Part shown: in pieces, positions 45,629 through 55,265 of the stretch
Numbering within the stretch: position 1 is the first letter of the stretch
Layout of the letters: every line of letters begins with the position of its first letter
NCBI RefSeq assembly: GCF_005671395.1
Contig: NZ_CP040428.1
Location: 4,970,185 to 5,034,184 of the forward strand
Origin: Jejubacter calystegiae
GTDB lineage: Bacteria > Pseudomonadota > Gammaproteobacteria > Enterobacterales > Enterobacteriaceae
DNA: 64,000 nt
Direction: 5' to 3'
Position numbers and translations under genes: made by a program
The notes under the pieces: generated by a model
Database searches by the model: none
What the model was told of the DNA's origin: nothing
The model's input: only the letters and a program-made list of their open reading frames with translations

Positions 45629-47128
45629 ATGAGGACAACAGGTTTGTACGCCAGCGCCGAATCCGTTTCATCATCGCCCTCCCGCACCCGGGTAGTCATC
45701 CATCTGTGCGGCTTTCTGGTCTTTCTCTACAGCCTGACCATGCTGCCGCCAGCGTTTGTCGCTCTTATCAACAAAGAGCGCAGCCTGTTCGCCTTTCTGA
45801 TCACCTTTGCCCTCTTCGCCACGCTTGGAGCCGGAAGCTGGGCCATTACGCGCACCAGCAGCGTGCAGCTTAAAACCCGCGACGGCTTTCTGATTATCGT
45901 GCTGTTCTGGCTGCTGTTTTCGCTGATTAGCGCCATGCCGCTATGGCTGAGCGATGAGCTACAGTTACGGCCGGTGGATGCGCTGTTTGAGGGGATATCC
46001 GGCATTACCACCACGGGCGCATCGGTGCTGAGCGAAGTCTCGGGGCTACCGCGATCGATACTCTACTACCGGGCGCAGCTTAACTACGTGGGCGGGCTTG
46101 GAGTCATTGTGCTGGCGGTGGCGGTTCTGCCGCTGCTGGGCATTGGTGGGATGAAGCTGTATCAGTCAGAAATGCCGGGCCCCTTTAAGGAAGAGCGCCT
46201 GACGCCGCGTCTGGCGGATACCGCAAAGCAACTGTGGCTGACCTATCTGCTGCTGGGCGCCGCCTGTTCCCTTGTCTTCTGGTTCGCCGGAATGCCCGGT
46301 TTCGATGCGCTATGCCACGGCATCTCCACCGTATCGCTGGGTGGTTTTTCCACCTGGAATGAAAGCCTGGGCCATGCCGATAGCCTGGCCGTGGAGGGCG
46401 TCGCGGGTCTTTTTTCGCTGCTGTCGGCCATTAACTTCGCGCTCTGGTTTGTGGTGCTCAGCCGCCGCAGCCTGAAGCCTTTTTTACACAACGCCGAGCT
46501 GCGTTTCTTCCTGCTGGTCGTGGCAGTGGTGGTGATTATCGTCACGCTGGAGGTCTGGCGCGCCGGGATGTACGGCCTGCCGGAATCCTTTGTCCATGCC
46601 TTCTTCCTGACCAGTTCGATGATTACCGATAACGGGCTGGCCACCGGTGATTATGCCGACTGGCCGGTACATATCATTGTCTTACTGCTATTAAGCAGCT
46701 TCTTTGGCGGCTGCGTCGGCTCTACCTGCGGCGGTATTAAAGCGCTGCGCTTCCTGGTGCTGTTTAAACAGAGCCGCCAGGAGATCCACCAGTTGGCGCA
46801 TCCCCGGGCGCTGATCAGCGTGCGCATCGGCGGCCACCCGGTCAGCGACCGGGTGCTGCGCAGCGTCTGGAGCTTCTTCTTTCTTTACGCCCTCTGTACC
46901 TGCCTGTTTATCATTCTGCTGAATCTGCTGGGCTACGATCTGCTGACCGCCTTCGCCACCGTCGCCGCCTGTATCAACAATATGGGGCTGGGCTTCGGCG
47001 AAACCGCGGCAGGATTCGGCACCCTGAACGATCCGGCCAAATACCTGATGTGCGCCGCCATGTTGCTGGGCCGCCTGGAAATTTATCCGGTGCTAATTTT
47101 ACTGTCGCGCACCTTCTGGCGTAGCTAA
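45629..47128 (+). CDS. TrkH/TrkG-type potassium uptake channel subunit
   Basis: 499 residues in the inner membrane. The four pore loops are visible: ITTTGASVL (127-135), TVSLGGFSTW, SSMITDNGLATGD and CINNMGLGFGE. The loop GSTCGGIKALRFLVLFKQ is typical of TrkH/TrkG. It needs the cytoplasmic NAD-binding TrkA ring, encoded elsewhere. Since trkH normally lies next to fadBA/pepQ in enterobacteria, this is probably an additional copy. The N-terminal 20 residues are unusually Ser/Thr-rich. The 3' end overlaps the deaminase gene by 4 bp, tail to tail. Confidence 0.9.
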   Translation: MRTTGLYASAESVSSSPSRTRVVIHLCGFLVFLYSLTMLPPAFVALINKERSLFAFLITFALFATLGAGSWAITRTSSVQLKTRDGFLIIVLFWLLFSLISAMPLWLSDELQLRPVDALFEGISGITTTGASVLSEVSGLPRSILYYRAQLNYVGGLGVIVLAVAVLPLLGIGGMKLYQSEMPGPFKEERLTPRLADTAKQLWLTYLLLGAACSLVFWFAGMPGFDALCHGISTVSLGGFSTWNESLGHADSLAVEGVAGLFSLLSAINFALWFVVLSRRSLKPFLHNAELRFFLLVVAVVVIIVTLEVWRAGMYGLPESFVHAFFLTSSMITDNGLATGDYADWPVHIIVLLLLSSFFGGCVGSTCGGIKALRFLVLFKQSRQEIHQLAHPRALISVRIGGHPVSDRVLRSVWSFFFLYALCTCLFIILLNLLGYDLLTAFATVAACINNMGLGFGETAAGFGTLNDPAKYLMCAAMLLGRLEIYPVLILLSRTFWRS

Positions 47129-47613
47129 GCACGGTTTTTCCAGAACCCGGCCTGTAGCGTGGCAGTCTCCAGCTCCATTTCGGGGATCGGGCCAATCAGC
47201 TCAATCGCCTTCTGGCCGCTGCTCAATACCACCTCTGCGGGCAAACTCATGGTCGGATTTTCATCATGGCTGCCGGTACACTCCAGCAGCCGCCGTTCGC
47301 TCATGCCATAAACCACCCGGCCGATATTGGCCCAGTAGATGGTGGCAGCGCACATGCAGCACGGCTCAACCGCCGTATAGAGCGTGCAATGCCACAGATA
47401 GTCCGCCGGATAGTTGCTGGCCGCCATCCGCGCCAGCGTGGATTCGGCATGATTCACGGTGTCGATATTGCACTGGGTCATCAGCACAGTTTGATTATCG
47501 GGCGCCACCAGCACCGCGCCGAAGGGGTGATTGCCCAGCGCCATGGCCCGGCGTCCTACCTCATTAGAGAGCCGCAGAAAATGGATAAATTGCGAATAGT
47601 GCGGGTGCGTCAC
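47125..47613 (-). CDS. Zinc-dependent nucleobase/nucleoside deaminase
   Basis: 162 residues of the cytidine-deaminase superfamily. Zinc ligand and proton shuttle lie in NHAEST (H55, E57), the other ligands in EPCCMC (C85, C88). NHPFGAVLV and GRVVYGMSERRL are typical of the guanine-deaminase-like bacterial group. It overlaps the NCS2 permease gene by 4 bp, and a LysR gene is divergent, so it should deaminate the imported base. Guanine, cytosine or a related purine are all possible. Confidence 0.85.
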   Translation of the reverse strand: MTHPHYSQFIHFLRLSNEVGRRAMALGNHPFGAVLVAPDNQTVLMTQCNIDTVNHAESTLARMAASNYPADYLWHCTLYTAVEPCCMCAATIYWANIGRVVYGMSERRLLECTGSHDENPTMSLPAEVVLSSGQKAIELIGPIPEMELETATLQAGFWKNRA

Positions 47614-48923
47614 TGAATACCTCCCTGCGCTTCAGGCGCCGGACGATTTAATAGCAGATTCAGCAGCACCGCCGTCGCGCCGCCAATAAAGATACCGCTG
47701 CCTAACAGCAGTTGAAGTTCGGACGACAGGGCGTGAAACAGTGCCGGAAACGCCATCGGCAGCGTGCCGACGCTAATGGATATCGCGACAATCAGTACGT
47801 TACGCTCATTGCTAAAATCCACCCGTTTCAGCTCCTGAATTCCGGCACTGAGCGTCATTCCAAACATCAGCAGCCCAACGCCACCCAGCACCGGTCGGGG
47901 AATGGTGGCGACTACGGCCCCCAGTTTGGGGAATACACCCAGCAGCACCAGAATCACGCCTGCCGCCGCCAGTACGTAGCGGTCATAGACCCGGGTCAGC
48001 ATCAGAACCCCCGCATTCTGGGAAAAGGCGTTATAGGGAAAGCTATTCAGGCAACCGCCAATGACCGTCGAGAGCCCATCTGCCCGCAGGGTGTCCGCCA
48101 GACGACGCGGCGCAATCTCCTGCTCCGTCAGGCGGCCAATCAGTAATACATTGCCGGTGGTTTCGGTCATCACCACAATCATCGACAGGCACAGAACGAA
48201 TATCGGTGCCGGTTCAAACTGCGGCATACCAAAGGCAAACGGAAGACTCACGCCAAACCAGGGTGCCGCTGCCACCGCGCTCACATCCGCCATCCCTACC
48301 AGTAGCGCCGCCAGGGTTCCCACCGCCATGCCAATCAGAATGCTGAGGCTGCGCATCAAACCGCGACAGAACGCATAGAGCAATAGCGTAAAGATGAGGG
48401 TGCCCGTTCCCAGCAGAAGCTGGGGTGGTGAACCAAAATCCGCTGCATCCGGGTTTCCGCCTCCCAGCCAGATGGCGGCGGCGGGAATCAGCGAAAGACC
48501 GATAATGGTAATCACACAGCCGATCACCAGTGGCGGAAACAGCACCAGCAGGCGACTAAAAAGCGGCGCAGCCAACAGGGTAAAGACCCCGGCACCAATG
48601 GTGGCGCCGAATACCGCTGGCAACCCATACTGCTGGCCGATCAATACCAGCGGCGCCAGAACGATAAACGAACAGCCCTGGATTAACGGCATCCGGGCAC
48701 CAAAACGGCCAATGCCCAGAGATTGCAGCAGTGTGGCAAGGCCGGAGGTAAACAGGCTGGCGCTGACCAGCATGACGGTGGTGGCGCTATCAAGCTGCAT
48801 AGCCGACGCCAGAATTAATGGCACCGTCACGGTTCCGGCATACATCACCAGGACATGCTGTAGCCCCAGCGATAACAGACGGCGCGCTGGCGTCTGCGGT
48901 TGTAGTAAGGTGGAATGCGACAT
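47610..48923 (-). CDS. NCS2 family xanthine/uric acid/uracil permease
   Basis: 437 residues with 12-14 helices. LGLQHVLVMYAGTVTVPLIL at the N-terminus is the NCS2 signature, and VVMTETTGNVLLIGRL (TM8) and FSQNAGVLMLTRV (TM10, QN-G motif) carry the substrate residues of the purine branch (XanQ, UacT). I chose MSHSTLLQPQ, with GAGGAA 8 nt upstream; 20 more codons upstream are open. It is co-transcribed with the deaminase. Confidence 0.88.
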   Translation of the reverse strand: MSHSTLLQPQTPARRLLSLGLQHVLVMYAGTVTVPLILASAMQLDSATTVMLVSASLFTSGLATLLQSLGIGRFGARMPLIQGCSFIVLAPLVLIGQQYGLPAVFGATIGAGVFTLLAAPLFSRLLVLFPPLVIGCVITIIGLSLIPAAAIWLGGGNPDAADFGSPPQLLLGTGTLIFTLLLYAFCRGLMRSLSILIGMAVGTLAALLVGMADVSAVAAAPWFGVSLPFAFGMPQFEPAPIFVLCLSMIVVMTETTGNVLLIGRLTEQEIAPRRLADTLRADGLSTVIGGCLNSFPYNAFSQNAGVLMLTRVYDRYVLAAAGVILVLLGVFPKLGAVVATIPRPVLGGVGLLMFGMTLSAGIQELKRVDFSNERNVLIVAISISVGTLPMAFPALFHALSSELQLLLGSGIFIGGATAVLLNLLLNRPAPEAQGGIQ

Positions 48924-49026
48924 CTGACAATTCCTCAGGCTGTGAGTCATGCCGGACACCCTATATCGGGAGGCAAAAGACAACGGAATTAACAGCTATC
49001 AGGAAAACTGAAAGGGCGAGCAAATA

Positions 49027-49938
49027 ATGCGCTATACACTGGATCAACTTACGACCTTCGACGCCGTTGCCCGGTTGGGGTCATTCTCCGCCGCAGCCCG
49101 GGAAATACAGCGTTCCCCCTCCGCCGTGAGTATGGCCATGAGCAACCTGGAAGTGGATATGAATGTGCCGCTGTTCGTGCGCAGCCCGCGCCAGGTCAGC
49201 CTGACCGGGCAGGGCGAAGCTCTGCGCGAATATGCCAGAGTGGTGCTGGAAAGCTATAATACGCTGGAGCGCCGGGTCGATGCCTTTAATCAACAGATCG
49301 AACGATCTATCAGCCTGGCTATCGCCATTCCTTATGGTTTTATCTCTCCTGTATTATACGATTTTTCTATGGCTTTCCCCGAAGTGGATATCCATATCCG
49401 CGAGCCGCTTCATGGTGATGTAGAGGCCATGGTGCATTCCGGAGAGGCTCATCTGGGTATTGCGCTGACGCGCGCCGTTGATGCGGATCGTATTCAGTTC
49501 CGACAACTGGGGAAACTGACGATGGTACATGTCGTTAGCACTGCTCATCCCCTCGCCCAAAGGATCCCCGTTTCGTTTGCCGATCTTCACCAGTACCGCC
49601 ATATCGCCTTTGGCCGACAGCAGCGACCGATAGCCACCACCGAATATCTCACCAGCCCGTCGATATGGCGGATGGAGAGCTACGGCGCGATTCTGGAAGC
49701 CACCCTCGCCGGACTGGGCTGGGCGTCACTCCCCCATCAGTTTGTTCGCAGAGAGCTGGAACGGGGCGAGCTGGTCGAATTGCGCCAGCAGGAGTATCCG
49801 CATACTGACTGGCTGGTTGGCGTGGATCTGCTGTGGTCCAGGCTACGGGCAGAAGGGAAAGCCCAGCACTGGCTACGGAAACGTCTGGTTCGCGATCGGA
49901 TTTTTGAGCAGGATGCGCCAGGAAAGGGTACTCAATAA
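49027..49938 (+). CDS. LysR-family regulator of the permease/deaminase pair
   Basis: 303 residues. The N-terminal winged helix (MRYTLDQLTTFDAVARLGSF, then SAAAREIQRSPSAVSMAMSN) is followed by a substrate-binding domain (AIAIPYGFISPVLYDF, AHLGIALTRAV). It is divergent from the permease with a 103-bp shared promoter region, the standard LysR arrangement, and should activate those genes in response to the imported base. The inducer is unknown. Confidence 0.88.
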   Translation: MRYTLDQLTTFDAVARLGSFSAAAREIQRSPSAVSMAMSNLEVDMNVPLFVRSPRQVSLTGQGEALREYARVVLESYNTLERRVDAFNQQIERSISLAIAIPYGFISPVLYDFSMAFPEVDIHIREPLHGDVEAMVHSGEAHLGIALTRAVDADRIQFRQLGKLTMVHVVSTAHPLAQRIPVSFADLHQYRHIAFGRQQRPIATTEYLTSPSIWRMESYGAILEATLAGLGWASLPHQFVRRELERGELVELRQQEYPHTDWLVGVDLLWSRLRAEGKAQHWLRKRLVRDRIFEQDAPGKGTQ

Positions 49939-49968
49939 AAAACGCCGGCCACAGGGGCCAGCGTTTTT
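49939..49968. terminator. Bidirectional terminator between the LysR gene and glyA
   Basis: AAAACGC-GGCC and GGCC-GCGTTTTT arms (one bulged base on each side) enclose ACAGG. A-tract and T-tract on both sides suit termination in both directions. Confidence 0.8.
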
Positions 49969-49983
49969 ACCAACAGGGCGCGC

Positions 49984-51237
49984 TTACGCGTAAACCGGGA
50001 AGCGGGCGCAGATATCCAACACCTTCTGCTTCACGCGCTCGATGGTCGCTTCGTCCTGGATATTGTCCAGCACGTCGCACATCCAGCCCGCCAGCTCCTG
50101 AACTTCCGCTTCTTTAAAGCCGCGACGGGTAACCGCCGGAGTACCAATACGCACGCCAGAAGTCACAAACGGGCTCTTCGGGTCGTTCGGTACACTGTTC
50201 TTATTCACGGTAATGTTGGCGCGGCCCAGCGCGGCATCCGCCTCTTTACCGGTCAGATCTTTCGCTACCAGATCCAGCAGGAACAGGTGGTTATCAGTAC
50301 CGCCGGAAACCACGTTATAACCGCGATCCAGGAACACCTTCACCATGGCTTTAGCGTTCTTCGCCACCTGCTGCTGATAGGTTTTGAATTCCGGCTCCAT
50401 GGCTTCTTTCAGCGCCACGGCCTTACCGGCAATCACGTGCATCAGCGGACCGCCCTGAGCTCCGGGAAAAACCGCAGAGTTCAGCTTCTTGTACAGCTCT
50501 TCACTGCCGCCTTTGGCCAGAATCAGTCCGCCGCGCGGACCGGCCAGAGTTTTATGGGTAGTGGTAGTCACCACGTGGGCATGCGGAACCGGGTTCGGGT
50601 AGACGCCGGCGGCGATAAGCCCGGCAACGTGCGCCATATCAACAAACAGATATGCGCCGATGCTGTCGGCGATTTCACGCATCTTCGCCCAGTCCACCAC
50701 GCCAGAATATGCAGAGAAGCCGCCGATAATCATCTTCGGTTTATGCTCTTTTGCCTGTTTTTCCAGATCCGCGTAGTCGATATGGCCGCTTTCATCGATA
50801 CCGTAAGGCACGATGTTGTACAGCTTACCGGAAAAGTTAACCGGCGAGCCGTGAGTCAGGTGGCCGCCATGGGCCAGATTCATGCCCAGCACGGTATCGC
50901 CCGGCTGCAGCAGCGTGGTGTAAACAGCGAAGTTAGCCTGAGAGCCGGAGTGGGGCTGGACGTTAGCGTAGTCGGCGCCGAACAGCTCTTTGGCGCGATC
51001 GATGGCAAGCTGTTCAACGATATCGACATACTCACAGCCGCCGTAGTAGCGCTTGCCGGGATAACCTTCGGCATATTTGTTGGTTAGCTGAGAGCCCTGC
51101 GCCTGCATCACACGCGGACTGGTGTAGTTTTCGGAGGCGATCAGTTCGATATGCTCTTCCTGACGTACTTTCTCCTGCTCCATAGCCTGCCACAGTTCGG
51201 CATCATAATCGGCAATGTTCATTTCACGCTTTAACAT
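49984..51237 (-). CDS. glyA: Serine hydroxymethyltransferase
   Basis: Makes glycine and 5,10-methylene-THF from serine, the main source of one-carbon units. 417 residues from [17 protein letters not shown]; two extra codons upstream would overlap the ribosome-binding site AGGAG. The PLP lysine lies in [14 protein letters not shown] (K229). Divergent from hmp, as in E. coli. Confidence 0.98.
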   Translation of the reverse strand: MLKREMNIADYDAELWQAMEQEKVRQEEHIELIASENYTSPRVMQAQGSQLTNKYAEGYPGKRYYGGCEYVDIVEQLAIDRAKELFGADYANVQPHSGSQANFAVYTTLLQPGDTVLGMNLAHGGHLTHGSPVNFSGKLYNIVPYGIDESGHIDYADLEKQAKEHKPKMIIGGFSAYSGVVDWAKMREIADSIGAYLFVDMAHVAGLIAAGVYPNPVPHAHVVTTTTHKTLAGPRGGLILAKGGSEELYKKLNSAVFPGAQGGPLMHVIAGKAVALKEAMEPEFKTYQQQVAKNAKAMVKVFLDRGYNVVSGGTDNHLFLLDLVAKDLTGKEADAALGRANITVNKNSVPNDPKSPFVTSGVRIGTPAVTRRGFKEAEVQELAGWMCDVLDNIQDEATIERVKQKVLDICARFPVYA

Positions 51238-51343
51238 CCGCATCTCCTGACTCAGCTAACGATAAAAGGACTCGCCCACGGCGGGCAACGGCCCCCAGTA
51301 TAACCGATTAAAAGTCTGATAACAGGTCTTGACAAAGGATTGT

Positions 51344-51359
51344 GCGCAAACGATTGGCT
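51344..51359 (-). promoter_or_regulatory. PurR box of glyA
   Basis: GCGCAAACGATTGGCT matches the PurR consensus ACGCAAACGTTTGCGT in its left half and core. The glyA promoter of E. coli has a PurR site at the same place. A -10-like TATACT (minus strand) follows near 51298. Confidence 0.6.
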
Positions 51360-51471
51360 ACCCGCCAAACAAGGCGTTATGGATTTCCAGGTTTACACGC
51401 ATGACAGGAAAGATACTCATCGTCCAGTTGTATTTTATTCACTTACATAACATCCTCCTTTACATGGTTAT

Positions 51472-51494
51472 GACATTTCCATAAAATGCATCAC
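51472..51494 (+). promoter_or_regulatory. Possible NsrR site upstream of hmp
   Basis: AAATGCATC (51484-51492) matches the right half of the NsrR motif (AAATGCATCTT); the left half is degenerate. It lies about 40 bp before the hmp ATG, where E. coli hmp has its NsrR operator. Confidence 0.4.
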
Positions 51495-51533
51495 ATATAC
51501 CACTTTAAGAAATCTGAGAATAAGGAGTGCGCA

Positions 51534-52724
51534 ATGTTAGACGCCCAGACCATCGCCGTCGTGAAATCCACCATCCCCCTGCTTGCCGACACCGGCCCCA
51601 AACTCACCGCCCACTTTTATGACCGTATGTTCCGCCACAACCCGGAACTGAAAGATATTTTCAATATGAGCAACCAGCGCAACGGCGACCAGCGTGAAGC
51701 GCTGTTTAACGCCATCTGCGCCTATGCCACCAATATTGAAAACCTGGCAGCGATTCTGCCGGCCGTTGAGAAAATCGCCCAGAAGCACACCAGCTTCCAG
51801 ATCCGCCCCGATCAGTATCAGATCGTCGGTCACCATCTGCTGGCGACGCTGGACGAGATGTTCAGCCCGGGCGACGAAGTGCTGGATGCCTGGGGTAAAG
51901 CCTACGGCGTGCTGGCCCAGGTGTTTATCGACCGCGAAGGGCAAATCTACGACGAAACCAAAGCCAAAACGGGTGGCTGGGAAGGCACCCGTCCTTTCCG
52001 CATCGCGGCGAAAAAGCCCCAGAGCACGCTTATCACCAGTTTTGAACTGGAGCCTGTGGACGGCAAGCCGGTGGCCGACTACCGCCCTGGCCAGTACACC
52101 GCCGTCTGGCTGAAGCCAGAAGGCTTTGCTCATCAGGAGATTCGCCAGTACTCCCTGACCCGCAATCCCAACGGCAAGAGCTACCGTATTGCGGTGAAGC
52201 GCGAAGGCGAAGGCCAGGTGTCCAGTTGGCTGCATCAGCATGCGAAAGAAGGCGATGTGGTCAACCTGGTGGCGCCGGCGGGCGACTTCTTTATGGATGT
52301 TACGCCTGAGACACCGGTTACCCTGATTTCCGGCGGCGTCGGTCAGACTCCGATGCTGGCGATGCTTAACACTCTGGCCGCTACCGGTCATCGCGGCCAG
52401 GTGAACTGGTTCCACGCCGCCGAAAACGGCAGCGTGCATGCCTTCGCTGATGAGGTAGCCCAGTTGGGCAATCAGCTACCGGCATTCCACAGCCACGTCT
52501 GGTACAGCCAGCCGGACGCCGACGACCGCGCGCAGCAGCGTTTCGATAGCGAAGGGCTGATGACGCTGGCGGACGAAGCCGGTCAGTTCAGCGATTCAGC
52601 CACCCAGTTCTATCTGTGCGGGCCGATCGGCTTTATGCAGTTCGCCGCCGAACAGCTGGTGAAACTGGGCGTGGATAAATCGCGCATCCACTACGAATGC
52701 TTCGGCCCGCATAAGGTGCTGTAA
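51534..52724 (+). CDS. hmp: Flavohaemoglobin (nitric oxide dioxygenase)
   Basis: Converts NO to nitrate with O2 and NADPH. 396 residues as in E. coli, start [15 protein letters not shown] with AAGGAG upstream. Globin domain with B10 Tyr29 and proximal His85 (AQKHTSF); FAD-binding [10 protein letters not shown](P)-binding [14 protein letters not shown]-terminal [10 protein letters not shown] and [11 protein letters not shown]. An in-frame upstream ATG (51486) would add 16 residues and is not supported. Confidence 0.98.
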   Translation: MLDAQTIAVVKSTIPLLADTGPKLTAHFYDRMFRHNPELKDIFNMSNQRNGDQREALFNAICAYATNIENLAAILPAVEKIAQKHTSFQIRPDQYQIVGHHLLATLDEMFSPGDEVLDAWGKAYGVLAQVFIDREGQIYDETKAKTGGWEGTRPFRIAAKKPQSTLITSFELEPVDGKPVADYRPGQYTAVWLKPEGFAHQEIRQYSLTRNPNGKSYRIAVKREGEGQVSSWLHQHAKEGDVVNLVAPAGDFFMDVTPETPVTLISGGVGQTPMLAMLNTLAATGHRGQVNWFHAAENGSVHAFADEVAQLGNQLPAFHSHVWYSQPDADDRAQQRFDSEGLMTLADEAGQFSDSATQFYLCGPIGFMQFAAEQLVKLGVDKSRIHYECFGPHKVL

Positions 52725-52730
52725 AAAACG

Positions 52731-52760
52731 AAACGGCCCGCAAAAGCGGGCCGTTTGTTT
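52731..52760. terminator. Bidirectional terminator between hmp and glnB
   Basis: AAACGGCCCGC / GCGGGCCGTTT, a perfect 11-bp stem with loop AAAA, T/A-rich on both sides, between convergent genes. Confidence 0.9.
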
Positions 52761-52775
52761 AACAGAGCGTGACGA

Positions 52776-53123
<348 letters not shown>

Positions 53124-53208
53124 TTAAATCAACTTGCGTTACACGCAGCGCTCGCCTCTGTGTCGGCGCCTCGTTGGTTATAAACTGTCGGGCATCAGGA
53201 AACACAGC

Positions 53209-54546
53209 CTATTCTTTAAAGTCACTGGCGTCCAGTTCATGACGAGCCAGCAGTTTGTAGAATTCAGTACGGTTGCGGCCCGCCATTCTTGCTGCATGGG
53301 TGACATTGCCTTTGGCGATCTGCAGCAGCTTACGCAGATAGTTCAGTTCAAACTGGCTGCGCGCTTCTACAAAGGTGGGAAGCACGGTGTTTTCACCCTC
53401 CAGCGCCTGCTGGATCAACGCCTCGCTAATGACCGGCGCCGGGCTCAGCGCCACGCACTGCTCAATCACGTTCACCAGTTGGCGAACATTGCCCGGCCAA
53501 CTGGCAGCCATCAGGCGTTTCATCGCGTCGGTGGAAAAACTGCGCACAAAGGGCTTATGGCGCTCCGCCGCCTGACGCAGCAGATGATTAGCCAGCAGCG
53601 GAATATCCTCGGCCCGCTCATGCAGCGCCGGAATCTTCAGGCTGACGACGTTCAGGCGATAGAACAGATCCTCGCGAAACTCGCCACGCTGCATCGCTTT
53701 CGGCAGATCCCGATGGGTGGCGGAAAGAATACGCACGTTAATATCGACATCACGATTACTGCCCAGCGGCCGTATCTTGCGCTCCTGCAACACCCGCAGC
53801 AGCTTCACCTGAAGCGGCACCGGCATATCGCCAATCTCATCCAGAAACAGCGTCCCACTTTCGGCGGCCTGGAACAGTCCTTCACGGCTGCTGACCGCAC
53901 CAGTAAAAGCGCCGCGCGCATGACCAAAAAGTTCAGACTCCAGCAGCTGTTCCGGTAGCGCGCCACAGTTAATAGCAATAAATGCCTTGCCTGCACGGGG
54001 GCTGGCCTGATGAATGGCGCGGGCCAGCACCTCTTTACCGGTGCCGCTCTGGCCGTTAATCAGTACGCTGACATCCGACTGAGCCACCATACGCGCCTGT
54101 TCCAGCAGACGCAGCATTGCCGGGCTGCGGGTGACGATGGTCTCACTCCACAGGTTGTCTCCCGTTCCGGCGCTCTGGGCCAGCGCTTCGTCTATCGCCC
54201 TGTAGAGCGCGTCCCGGTCCACCGGTTTGGTCAGAAAGCTGAATACTCCCTGACGGGTAGCGGCCACCGCATCGGGAATCGAGCCGTGGGCGGTCAGGAT
54301 GATCACCGGCAGCCCCGGCTGCGTTTTCTGGATTTCGGCAAACAGCTGCATGCCGTCCATCTCGTCCATCCGCAGATCGCTAATCACCAGATCCGGCCGC
54401 TCTTTGGCCAGCAGTTTCAAGCCCTGCTGGCCGCTTTCCGCGGTGGTGACCTGGTAGCCCTGGCTGGTAAGACGCATACCCAATAGCTTCAGCAACCCTG
54501 GATCGTCATCCACCAATAGCAGTCGCGCGCCGCTGTGCTGTGTCAT
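53209..54546 (-). CDS. glrR: Sigma-54-dependent response regulator GlrR (QseF)
   Basis: 445 residues (E. coli 444). Receiver domain with phosphoacceptor D57 (VISDLRM). AAA+ domain with Walker A GQSGTGKEV, the sigma-54 contact loop GAFTGA and LFLDEIGDM. C-terminal Fis-type HTH (HAARMAGRNRTEFYKLL). It activates glmY transcription; its sites are visible upstream of glmY. It overlaps qseG by 4 bp. Confidence 0.97.
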   Translation of the reverse strand: MTQHSGARLLLVDDDPGLLKLLGMRLTSQGYQVTTAESGQQGLKLLAKERPDLVISDLRMDEMDGMQLFAEIQKTQPGLPVIILTAHGSIPDAVAATRQGVFSFLTKPVDRDALYRAIDEALAQSAGTGDNLWSETIVTRSPAMLRLLEQARMVAQSDVSVLINGQSGTGKEVLARAIHQASPRAGKAFIAINCGALPEQLLESELFGHARGAFTGAVSSREGLFQAAESGTLFLDEIGDMPVPLQVKLLRVLQERKIRPLGSNRDVDINVRILSATHRDLPKAMQRGEFREDLFYRLNVVSLKIPALHERAEDIPLLANHLLRQAAERHKPFVRSFSTDAMKRLMAASWPGNVRQLVNVIEQCVALSPAPVISEALIQQALEGENTVLPTFVEARSQFELNYLRKLLQIAKGNVTHAARMAGRNRTEFYKLLARHELDASDFKE

Positions 54547-55265
54547 GGTTTGGCCTCCTGCGCGTCATCGCTTTGCGGCGCCTGGGGGTCTGGTGCATCA
54601 CCATCGGGCAGGTAGCTGCTCGCCCCTTTGCGGCTGGAAAGCTGACGCTCAATATCAGTCAGGTTTTGTAGCTTACGCCGGGTCTGCTCCAACTGGCTGT
54701 GCAGATGTTTCTGCTGCTGACGCAGCTCATCCAGCTCGCTATCGCTCTGCTCCTGAAGCGTGCTATAGCGCCAGCGGGCGTCGGAGAGCGACAGCTCCTG
54801 GGCCTGGTTATCGCGCAGCATCTGATACAGCGTGTGCACCTGACGTGGCACCGCATAACTCATGTTATCCAGCTTATTCAGATTGTGCCGCCGCTCCTGG
54901 GGAGTAATCTTCGCCTTCGCCAGCAGGATCCCCTGGCGAAACGCCGCCTGCCAGGTCTCTTCATCAAAGCGATGAGCCAGCGAGCGGGCATCGGCAGGCG
55001 CCAGCCGTTCAGCGCAGTCAATGCCCCGCAGCCAGTACAGCGGATTATTTTCCGCCACGGCGCCTTTGAGTCGCCACAGTGTGGGACAGGGCGTCGCCAG
55101 ATAATCCGCCACCTGTCGTTCCGGTTCAGCCGGACGCGCCCCTGCATGGTGCGCGCCCTGTTCCTTAACGGTCGTGCAGCCTGCCAGCAGCGTCAGGAGC
55201 ACCGCCAGTAGCGGTCCCGTACAGGCCCTGCGCCACCGCGCAACGCCAGTCAACCCATTCGTCAT
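54543..55265 (-). CDS. qseG: Outer-membrane lipoprotein QseG
   Basis: 240 residues (E. coli 237). Signal peptide with lipobox LLAGC (about residue 30), then a mostly helical periplasmic part with a coiled coil (RQQQKHLHSQLEQTRRKLQN). In E. coli QseG interacts with the sensor GlrK and modulates its kinase activity. It is fused to its partners by 4-bp overlaps on both sides. Confidence 0.93.
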   Translation of the reverse strand: MTNGLTGVARWRRACTGPLLAVLLTLLAGCTTVKEQGAHHAGARPAEPERQVADYLATPCPTLWRLKGAVAENNPLYWLRGIDCAERLAPADARSLAHRFDEETWQAAFRQGILLAKAKITPQERRHNLNKLDNMSYAVPRQVHTLYQMLRDNQAQELSLSDARWRYSTLQEQSDSELDELRQQQKHLHSQLEQTRRKLQNLTDIERQLSSRKGASSYLPDGDAPDPQAPQSDDAQEAKP

